From the NCBI GenBank assembly GCA_946480495.1, contig CAMLKO010000088.1:1-5424 (forward strand): a stretch of 5,424 nucleotides of DNA. The letters run 5' to 3'. The first letter of the stretch is position 1, and every line of letters begins with the position of its first letter. Positions 1-5,424 of the stretch are shown here, piece after piece. Source of the DNA: an uncultured Caulobacteraceae bacterium. GTDB taxonomy: Bacteria; Pseudomonadota; Alphaproteobacteria; Caulobacterales; Caulobacteraceae. The translations under genes were made by a program, and so were the position numbers. The notes under the pieces were generated by a model. That model was not told the DNA's origin and did no database searches. It was given only the letters and a program-made list of their open reading frames with translations.

Positions 1-1397
1 CGCTGACCTTCACGCCGGATGCGGATTTCCACGGGACGCCGAGCTTCGACTACACCGTCTCCGACGGCCACGGCGGGACCTCGACGGCGAGCGTCAGTCT
101 CACGGTGACGGCGGTGAACGACGCGCCGACGGGCGTGACGTTGACGCCGCCGGGGGGGACCGGACCGCTGCAGGTTCTCGAGAACGCTCCGGGTGCGGTC
201 ATCGCCTCGCTCGGCGCGATCGATGTGGATGCGGGCGACACCCACGATTATGCGGTAAGCGACGACCGCTTCGAGGTGGTCGATGGCCAACTGAAGCTGA
301 AGGACGGCGTCAGCCTCGACTACGAGACCGAGCATTCGGTCACCCTGACCGTGACGGTCACCGACTCCGGCGGGCTCACCCACCAGCAGGCGGTCACGAT
401 CGCGGTCATCGACGTGAACGAGCCCTCCGTCGCGGCCAACGACAGCTACGCGATGGATCAGGGCGCGAGCCTGTCCATCGCCGCCGGCTCCGGCCTCTTG
501 GTCAACGACAGCGACCCGGACGGCGGCTCGCTCGCGGCGGAGATCGCCGCCGGGCCCGCGCATGGCGAGCTCACCCTGAACGCGGACGGCAGCTTCACCT
601 ACACGCCGGACGCCGGCTTCTCGGGCGTCGACAGCTTCACCTATTACGCCCAGGACGGCAGCGACGCGCCCGGACTGGCGACCGTTTCGATCACGGTGAC
701 CGCGGTGGCGCCGCCGCCCCCGCCGCCACCACCGCCTCCGCCTCCGCCTCCGCCGCCCCCACCCCCGCCGCCTCCGCCGCCGCCGGAACCGACACCCAGT
801 CCCTCGACGCCGCCGTTCGAGCTGCCCAAGGAGGCCCAGGGCCAGGGCTTCAGCTCGGCCAACCCCAGCTTCATCGACGCTCCCACCGAACAGCCGAACT
901 TCGACACGGGAAGCTATGCGCCGATGACCCTGCCGGGCGCCGACGGCACGGTGGTCCTGTTCCGCGGCGTGCCCGATCAGGACTTCGAGGGATCGGCGCT
1001 GGTGCGCTTCTTCGTGCCGGCCGACGCCTTCGCCCGCACGAGTTCGGACCAGGCGGTCGAGCTGTCCGCCACCCTGATGGACGGCAAGCCGCTGCCCGAC
1101 TGGCTCGTGTTCAACAGCCAGAGCGGCGTGTTCGAGGGCGTGCCGCCCAAGAACCTGGACGGCGAGCTGATCATCAAGGTGGTCTGCAAGGACAAGAACG
1201 GCCACGAAGCCACGGCCGTCTTCCGTGTGAAGGTCCACGCCGGCGCGACGGTCGGGCCCGAAACGCACGCCATGCTCGACCTGACGGGCCGCGAGGCGCG
1301 CCTCCATGGCAAGGCCGCCCGGCCAATGACGCTCGCCGAGGCGCGGATCGCCAATGACATCCGCCACCGCGCGGCGAGGCTCGCCGCACGGCTATGA
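1..1397 (+). CDS. Large repeat-containing surface protein / adhesin-like protein (3' part; 5' end outside window)
   Basis: The open frame enters from the left edge (first full codon at 3) and ends at TGA 1395-1397, giving 464 visible residues. An internal GTG at 105 could be mistaken for a start, but the frame and the domain continue upstream of it. Domains in visible residues: about 1-42, the end of a tandem-95/VCBS-like repeat (LTFTPDADFHG, FDYTVSDGHGG, ending VNDAP); 56-138, a cadherin-like repeat with LDYE and the linker-type DVNEP; 145-236, a second tandem-95-like repeat (NDSDPDGG, SFTYTPDAGFSGVDSFTY); 237-261, 25 consecutive prolines; about 325-412, a dystroglycan-type cadherin-like/putative Ig module (LPDWLVFNSQSGVFEGVP); 413-464, an Arg-rich tail. 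Such Asp-rich beta-sandwich repeats in known families build calcium-stabilised extracellular stalks. Surface location and adhesion are inferred; no ligand-binding domain is visible. There are no RTX nonapeptides, sortase motif or autotransporter barrel. It overlaps the adaptor gene by four bases, suggesting it is a client of the downstream genes. Confidence 0.85.
   Translation, partial: LTFTPDADFHGTPSFDYTVSDGHGGTSTASVSLTVTAVNDAPTGVTLTPPGGTGPLQVLENAPGAVIASLGAIDVDAGDTHDYAVSDDRFEVVDGQLKLKDGVSLDYETEHSVTLTVTVTDSGGLTHQQAVTIAVIDVNEPSVAANDSYAMDQGASLSIAAGSGLLVNDSDPDGGSLAAEIAAGPAHGELTLNADGSFTYTPDAGFSGVDSFTYYAQDGSDAPGLATVSITVTAVAPPPPPPPPPPPPPPPPPPPPPPPPPEPTPSPSTPPFELPKEAQGQGFSSANPSFIDAPTEQPNFDTGSYAPMTLPGADGTVVLFRGVPDQDFEGSALVRFFVPADAFARTSSDQAVELSATLMDGKPLPDWLVFNSQSGVFEGVPPKNLDGELIIKVVCKDKNGHEATAVFRVKVHAGATVGPETHAMLDLTGREARLHGKAARPMTLAEARIANDIRHRAARLAARL
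711..785 (+). repeat. Proline-codon tract encoding 25 consecutive prolines
   Basis: Reading in the surface-protein frame, every codon from 711 to 785 is proline: 15 CCG, 4 CCT, 3 CCA and 3 CCC. The stretch 732-752 alternates CCG and CCT, a short hexanucleotide repeat that could expand or contract by slippage in whole codons. Short proline-rich segments follow (EPTPSPSTPP). The tract separates the beta-sandwich repeats from the C-terminal module. Polyproline forms a stiff type II helix, so a rigid spacer is the likely role. Translation of such a run normally needs elongation factor P. Confidence 0.95.
1394..1397 (+). other. ATGA stop/start overlap coupling the surface protein and adaptor genes
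   Basis: The ATG of the adaptor gene (1394-1396) overlaps the TGA of the surface-protein gene (1395-1397). The nearest purine-rich stretch, GAGG at 1376-1379, lies 14 bases before the ATG, farther than a usual ribosome binding site. Reinitiation by ribosomes finishing the upstream gene is therefore the likely mode of translation. This places the two products in one operon. Confidence 0.8.
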
Positions 1398-2764
1398 CCG
1401 CCGCCGCGCCCATCGACGCGCAGCCCGCGCTGGAACAGCTCGCCGTCGTCCTCGAGCTGAGCCGGCGGGCGCGCGCTGCGGCCGGCGCCTCGGAGCTGCG
1501 GTTCCTGGCGGCGAACGAGACGCACAACCTCGCGCCCTACCGGCAGGCGGCGCTGTGGTCGGCGGATGAGGGCATTGTCGCGCTCTCGGGCCTCGTCGAC
1601 GTCGACGCCAACGCGCCCTACGTCCAGTGGCTGAGACACCTCTGCCAGGAGCTCGCGAAATCCACGGCGTTGCGGCCGGTGGCGGCGGACTCGGTCTCCC
1701 CGCAGATCGGGCGCGACTGGTCCGAGTGGTTTCCCGGCCACGGGGCCTGGATCCCCATCGAGAAGGCCGGCGAGCGGACGACGCTGGCCCTGATCATCGG
1801 CCGCGACGCGCCCTTCACCGACCGCGAGGCGGTGCTGCTCAACGAATGGATGGAGAGCTGGGGCTACGCCTATCGCCAGGCGACGCGCGGCAAGGCTCCG
1901 TCCTGGCGCAAGCGGGCGAAGGCCATCTTCATCGCCGACGACGCCCATCAGCCCTGGTGGAAGCGCCGGCCGGTGCGCTGGGCGGCCGCCGCGCTGGCCG
2001 TCTGCCTCATTCCGATCCGGCTGACCGTGCTGGCGCCGGGCGAGCTCGTGCCGCACCAGCCCTCGAACCTCCGCGCCCCGCTGGACGGCGTGGTAGACGC
2101 GATCCTGGTGCAGCCGAACCAGGCCGTGAAAAAGGGCCAGCCGCTGTTTCGCATCGACACGGCGCTCACCGCCAGCCGCTCGCAGGCGGGCGAGGAAGCG
2201 CTGGCGGCGGCCGAGGCCGAGTACCGGCAGGCGCTCTCGCTGGCGCTGGACGACGACGCGTCGCGCGCCAAGCTCGCCGACCTCGCGGGCAAGGTGGAAC
2301 AGCGCCGCGCCGAAGCCGACTATCTCAGCGAACAGGTCCAGCGCGGCACGGTCAGCGCGCCCCGCGCCGGCATCGTGCTGTTCGACGATCCGAGCGAGCT
2401 GCTCGGGCGGCCGGTTGCGACCGGCGAGCGGGTGATGCGGGTGGCCGATCCCGACGACGCCGAGATCGAGGCCTGGGTGGGCGTGGGCGATGCGATCCCG
2501 CTGAAGCCCGGCGCGCCGGTGAAGCTCTACCTCGACGCCCGCCCGCTCTCGCCGGTCACCGGGCGGCTCCGCTACTTCGCCCACGAGGCGGTCGAGCAGC
2601 CGAACGGCAAGTTCGCCTACCGCGTCCGCGCCAGCCTCGCGCACGGCGGGGAGGGGGAGATCGGACTGAAGGGCACGGCCAAGCTGCAGGGCGGCTTCGT
2701 CCCGCTGATCTACTGGGTGGCCCGCCGGCCCATCTCCGCCCTGCGCACGCACACGGGTCTCTGA
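1394..2764 (+). CDS. HlyD-family membrane-fusion (periplasmic adaptor) protein with N-terminal GAF-like domain
   Basis: Complete 456-residue protein. Residues about 15-165 look like a cytoplasmic GAF-like domain: they end with a characteristic stretch (GERTTLALIIGRDAPFTDRE, then an LLNEW helix). A basic linker (WRKRAK, WWKRRPVR) precedes a single membrane helix at about 196-214, which predicts the N-terminus in the cytoplasm and the rest in the periplasm. Residues 228-256 (APLDGVVDAILVQPNQAVKK) are the first half of a biotinyl-lipoyl-like barrel sandwich; 257-318 form an Ala/Glu/Arg-rich helical hairpin; 320-355 (VSAPRAGIVLFDD, GERVMRVADP) are the second half; from 356 a beta-barrel follows (EIEAWVGVGDAIPLKPGAPV). 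HlyD-family adaptors bridge an inner-membrane transporter and an outer-membrane channel. The usual small HlyD or lipoprotein N-terminus is replaced here by a putative sensory domain. Start: the ATG overlaps the upstream stop and no better start is evident. Adaptor family is confident; GAF assignment and a substrate shared with the upstream protein are inferred. Confidence 0.85.
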   Translation: MTAAAPIDAQPALEQLAVVLELSRRARAAAGASELRFLAANETHNLAPYRQAALWSADEGIVALSGLVDVDANAPYVQWLRHLCQELAKSTALRPVAADSVSPQIGRDWSEWFPGHGAWIPIEKAGERTTLALIIGRDAPFTDREAVLLNEWMESWGYAYRQATRGKAPSWRKRAKAIFIADDAHQPWWKRRPVRWAAAALAVCLIPIRLTVLAPGELVPHQPSNLRAPLDGVVDAILVQPNQAVKKGQPLFRIDTALTASRSQAGEEALAAAEAEYRQALSLALDDDASRAKLADLAGKVEQRRAEADYLSEQVQRGTVSAPRAGIVLFDDPSELLGRPVATGERVMRVADPDDAEIEAWVGVGDAIPLKPGAPVKLYLDARPLSPVTGRLRYFAHEAVEQPNGKFAYRVRASLAHGGEGEIGLKGTAKLQGGFVPLIYWVARRPISALRTHTGL

Positions 2765-2768
2765 CATG
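2762..2768 (+). other. One-base junction between adaptor stop and M50 gene start
   Basis: TGA at 2762-2764 is followed by a single C and then ATG at 2766-2768. The only purine-rich bases upstream are a weak GGG at 2755-2757, so initiation probably depends on translation of the adaptor. A better ribosome-binding-like sequence, GAGGAG at 2784-2789, lies inside the coding region and has no in-frame start at a suitable distance, supporting 2766 as the true start. Confidence 0.65.
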
Positions 2769-4865
2769 TTGCCTGTGTTACGTGAGGAGATCGTCGTCTA
2801 TCGGGGCCCGACCAACTATGCGGGCGAGCCGAGCTGGACGATCCATGACCCGACCGCCAACCGGTTCTTCCGGATCGACTGGCTGACCTACGAAATCCTC
2901 GGCCGCTGGTCCTTCGGCGAACCGGCCGTGATCGCCGACGCCATCTCCAGCCAGTCGCCCCTGCACGCGACCGAGGACGATGTCACGGGCGTCGCGCGCT
3001 TCCTCGTCGAGAAGGAGCTGATCCGCCCCGACTTCCCCGGCGCCTCGGCCTACATGAACCAGCTGCTGGAACGGCGGCGGCAGTCGTGGTGGCAGTGGCT
3101 GCTGCACCACTACCTCTTCATCCGCATCCCCCTGGTTCGTCCCGACGCCTGGCTGGCGCGCCACCTGGACAAGGTGCGCGTCTTCGGCTCGCGCGCCTTC
3201 ATGATCGCGACCCTGGCCGCGCTGTTCGTCGGGCTCTGGGAGACGGTCCGGCAGTGGGAGCAGATCCGCTCGGCGCTCGTCGACACCATCAGCCCGAGCG
3301 GCGCGCTCAGCTATGCGGTCACGCTGGCCTTCGTGAAGGTCGCCCACGAGATGGGCCACGCCTTCACCGCCAAGCACTATGGCTGCCGCGTGCCCACGAT
3401 GGGCATGGCGCTGCTGGTCATGGCGCCGGTGGCCTACACCGACACGACCGACGCCTGGAAACTGCCGGACAAGCGCCAGCGGCTGCACGTCGCCTGCGCG
3501 GGCGTGATCACCGAGCTCGCCATCGCGATCTGGGCGACGGCGCTGCTGCCCTTCATGCCGGACGGCGCGCTTCGCACCGTCGTCTTCCTGCTGGCCACGA
3601 CCACCTGGGTGTCGGCGATCGCGGTGAACTTCAATCCGCTGATGCGCTACGACGGCTACTTCATCCTGTCGGACTGGCTGGACATCCCCAACCTGCACGA
3701 GCGGGCGTTCGCCTTCACGCGCTGGCGCATCCGCAAGCTGGTCCTGGACCTGCAGGAGCCGCCGCCGGAAACCTTCCCGCCCGCGACCGGGCGCATCCTG
3801 ATCGCGCTCTCCATCGTCACCTGGATCTACCGGCTGGGGCTTTATCTCGGCATCGCCTTCCTCGTGTACCACTTCGCGGTGAAGCTGGTCGGCATCCTGC
3901 TGTTCGCCGTGGAGATGTGGTTCTTCATCCTGGGACCGATCATCCGCGAGGGCAGGCTCTGGTGGGCGTTGCGCTCGGAATGGCGGGGCAAGCCGCGCTC
4001 GCAGCGGGTGATCATCGCCGCGGGGCTGCTGCTGATGATCCTGCTCATGCCGCTGCCCGCGCCGGTCGGCGCCACCGCGGTGCTCGGCCCCCAGGACACC
4101 TACTACGTCTACGCGCCGGAAGCCGGCCAGCTCAGCACCTTCCACAACAGGATCGGCGAGAAGATCGCCAGGGGCGAGATCGTCGCCGCCATCGAGTCGC
4201 CGGCCCTGGCCAGCGACCGCAGCGTCGCCCAGGCCAATGTCGACAGCCTCGAACAGCAGGTCGACGCCGCCGCGGTCGATCCCGCCCAGCGGTCGCAACT
4301 GCTCGCCCTCCAGTCGCAACTCGTGTCCGCGGACGCCGATCTCGCCAACAGCGCCGAGCAGGTCCAACGGCTGGAGCTGCGTTCGCCCTTCACCGGCAAG
4401 TTGATGGACGCCGATCCAGACCTGCAGTCGGGCGACTGGGTGGGCAAGGGGGCCGCGCTGGCCGTGCTCGTCGCCGATGGCCCCTGGCGGGCGACCGCCT
4501 ACCTCGGCAGCGACGAGGCGGCGCGGGTGAAGCCGGGCGACCGTGCGCGTTTCACGCCCGAGGGGCTGAAGGGTTCGCCCGTGACCATGGTGGTCGAAGG
4601 CGTGGACGCCGACGCCGCGCATGTCCTGCCAAGCGCCCTGTTCGCCGCCACGGCCGGAGGCGACGTCCTCGTGCGTCAGAAGGACGGCAGGCTGATCCCC
4701 GAGAAGGCGGTCTATCGCGTGCGGCTGCGTGCGCTGGAGACGCCGGAAAACCTCGTCGGCCACAGCTGGCGCGGCCGCATCGCCATCCAGGGCGCCTGGT
4801 CACCGCCCGCCTGGCGCTGGCTGCGCACGGCGGCCGCCGTCCTCGTGCGCGAATCCGGCTTCTGA
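2766..4865 (+). CDS. M50 (site-2 protease-type) membrane peptidase fused to a C-terminal HlyD-type adaptor module
   Basis: Complete 699-residue protein. Residues about 10-92 form a small soluble domain (WTIHDPTANRFFRIDWLTYE, then helices to VEKELIRPDF) that resembles PqqD-like winged-helix domains; this is a weaker call. Membrane segments fall near 143-160, 180-205, 209-222, 243-266, 269-288, 341-370, 372-392 and 414-436. The zinc-protease motif HEMGH is at 194-198 (3345-3359), and the matching NPLMRYDG, with a potential third zinc ligand Asp296, is at 290-297. The M50 active-site signature is thus intact. Residues 447-481 and 536-574 are the two halves of a biotinyl-lipoyl-like domain (YVYAPEAGQLSTFHNRIGEK; LELRSPFTGKLMDADPDLQS) around a hairpin at 482-535, followed by a beta-barrel (RVKPGDRARFTPEG). 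The adaptor part should lie in the periplasm. M50 enzymes cleave within or near the membrane; here processing or export of the co-encoded surface protein is inferred. It follows the GAF-adaptor gene after one base, as if the two form one complex. Confidence 0.85.
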   Translation: MLPVLREEIVVYRGPTNYAGEPSWTIHDPTANRFFRIDWLTYEILGRWSFGEPAVIADAISSQSPLHATEDDVTGVARFLVEKELIRPDFPGASAYMNQLLERRRQSWWQWLLHHYLFIRIPLVRPDAWLARHLDKVRVFGSRAFMIATLAALFVGLWETVRQWEQIRSALVDTISPSGALSYAVTLAFVKVAHEMGHAFTAKHYGCRVPTMGMALLVMAPVAYTDTTDAWKLPDKRQRLHVACAGVITELAIAIWATALLPFMPDGALRTVVFLLATTTWVSAIAVNFNPLMRYDGYFILSDWLDIPNLHERAFAFTRWRIRKLVLDLQEPPPETFPPATGRILIALSIVTWIYRLGLYLGIAFLVYHFAVKLVGILLFAVEMWFFILGPIIREGRLWWALRSEWRGKPRSQRVIIAAGLLLMILLMPLPAPVGATAVLGPQDTYYVYAPEAGQLSTFHNRIGEKIARGEIVAAIESPALASDRSVAQANVDSLEQQVDAAAVDPAQRSQLLALQSQLVSADADLANSAEQVQRLELRSPFTGKLMDADPDLQSGDWVGKGAALAVLVADGPWRATAYLGSDEAARVKPGDRARFTPEGLKGSPVTMVVEGVDADAAHVLPSALFAATAGGDVLVRQKDGRLIPEKAVYRVRLRALETPENLVGHSWRGRIAIQGAWSPPAWRWLRTAAAVLVRESGF

Positions 4866-4872
4866 TCCCTCG

Positions 4873-5424
4873 TCAGGAGGCTTTCAGGATCTGGAATTCG
4901 CGCTCGACCGTGCGCGGGGCAGGCCGGCCGTCGTCGCGCAGGACGATGTAGATCGCCGGGATCACCAGCACGGTCAGAAGGGTCGAGGAGGCCAGTCCAA
5001 ACAGCAGCGAGATCGCCAGCCCCTGGAAGATCGGGTCGAACAGGATGACCGAGGCGCCGATCATCGCCGCCAGCGCCGTCAGCGCGATGGGTTTGAAGCG
5101 GATGGCGCCGGCCTCCAGCAGCACCTCGCGCAGCGGCCGTCCGGGCGTCTTCGCATGCCGGATGAAGTCCACCAGCAGGATCGAGTTGCGCACGATGATC
5201 CCGGCCAGCGCGATGAAGCCGATCATCGAGGTGGCGGTGAAGGGCGCGTGGAAGAGGATGTGACCGATGACGATACCGACCAGCGTCAGCGGGATCGGCG
5301 TCAGGATCACCAGCGGCAGGCGGAAGCTTTTGAACTGGGCGACGACCAGCAGGTAGATGCCGAAGATCGCGATCCCGAACGCCGCGCCCATGTCGCGGAA
5401 GGTGACCCAGGTGATCTCCCATTC
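4873..5424 (-). CDS. RND-family efflux transporter permease subunit, C-terminal part (5' end outside window)
   Basis: On the minus strand the frame enters from the right edge at 5424 and stops at TGA (complement of 4873-4875), giving 183 visible C-terminal residues. The ATG at 5389-5391 is internal: in-frame codons continue upstream (EWEITWVTFRD). Five membrane helices match TM8-12 of a 12-helix RND pump: visible residues about 12-31, 36-58, 62-88, 112-129 and 134-162. Recognisable family stretches are IYLLVVAQFKSF, TPIPLTLVGI, FTATSMIGFIALAGIIVRNS with ILLVDF, and RFKPIALTALAAMIGA. RND pumps use proton motive force to export drugs, metals or other compounds through a periplasmic adaptor and outer-membrane channel; the substrate cannot be read from this fragment. 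The proton-relay residues of TM4 are not in the window. The gene converges on the M50 gene with 7 bases between stops and is probably independent of it. Confidence 0.9.
   Translation of the reverse strand, partial: EWEITWVTFRDMGAAFGIAIFGIYLLVVAQFKSFRLPLVILTPIPLTLVGIVIGHILFHAPFTATSMIGFIALAGIIVRNSILLVDFIRHAKTPGRPLREVLLEAGAIRFKPIALTALAAMIGASVILFDPIFQGLAISLLFGLASSTLLTVLVIPAIYIVLRDDGRPAPRTVEREFQILKAS

Noticed and set aside
644..907. Minus-strand frame encoding a long glycine run
   Set aside because: It is only the antisense reading of the proline-codon tract; the plus-strand frame continues through repeat domains on both sides.
1..1397. RTX toxin / classical type I secretion substrate
   Set aside because: No GGxGxDxxx nonapeptides are present in the visible C-terminal part and the tail is strongly basic; calling it RTX would rest only on the neighbouring adaptor genes.
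977..2767. Long minus-strand open frame of 596 codons opposite the surface-protein end and the adaptor gene
   Set aside because: Its product is Arg/Ala/Gly/Asp-rich low-complexity sequence with no domain, and the plus strand holds well-recognised domains. Long antisense frames are expected in high-GC DNA.
2778..4763. Long minus-strand open frame of 661 codons opposite the M50-HlyD gene
   Set aside because: Same kind of shadow: composition dominated by Arg, Asp, Gly, His and Gln, no membrane segments or motifs, and it mirrors almost exactly the span of a gene with intact protease and adaptor motifs.
4862..4893. Possible bidirectional terminator hairpin at the convergent stops
   Set aside because: The stem is short and imperfect (about 5-7 pairs with a mismatch and an 18-base loop, or a 4-pair inner alternative) with no T-run on either strand, so I do not annotate it.
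3086..4951. Plus-strand frame of 621 codons in another phase across the M50 gene
   Set aside because: Arg/Ala/Gly/His-rich low complexity without domains, overlapping the true gene and running past its stop into the convergent RND gene.
1394..5424. Idea that the two HlyD-type proteins are the adaptors of the neighbouring RND pump
   Set aside because: The RND gene is on the opposite strand and convergent, while RND adaptors usually sit just upstream in the same operon and are often lipoproteins or have simple signal anchors. The coupled surface-protein gene is a better partner candidate, though pairing cannot be strictly excluded.

Overview
The window is densely coding, GC-rich bacterial DNA with strong G/C preference at third codon positions, which also produces long antisense open frames. 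Its content (HlyD-type adaptors, an RND pump and a cadherin-like surface protein) points to a diderm, Gram-negative bacterium. An alphaproteobacterium or another high-GC proteobacterium is my best guess, but nothing here fixes the genus.

Layout: (1) From the left edge to 1397 (+) is the 3' part of a large surface-protein gene with tandem-95/VCBS-like and cadherin-like repeats, a 25-proline tract, a dystroglycan-type cadherin-like (putative Ig) module and a basic C-terminal tail. (2) At 1394-2764 (+), overlapping that stop by four bases (ATGA), is an inner-membrane adaptor with a cytoplasmic GAF-like domain, one membrane helix and a periplasmic HlyD-type module. (3) At 2766-4865 (+), one base after the previous stop, is a polytopic M50/site-2-protease-type protein with intact HEMGH and NPLMRYDG motifs. 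It is fused at its C-terminus to a second HlyD-type module and carries an N-terminal domain that looks PqqD-like. (4) From 4873 to the right edge (-), converging with a 7-base gap, is the 3' end of an RND-family efflux permease gene.

The three plus-strand genes form one tightly packed, probably translationally coupled unit. The most economical reading is a long repeat-built surface protein made together with two unusual membrane-bound adaptors, one of them fused to an intramembrane protease, that export, process or anchor it. No ABC transporter ATPase, TolC-like outer-membrane channel or RTX repeat is visible, so how this system is energised and which pore it uses are open from this window. 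The convergent RND gene is probably a separate transcription unit. There is no stretch above 300 bases without a gene, no RNA gene, CRISPR array, insertion sequence or convincing promoter, and all gene junctions are 7 bases or less.
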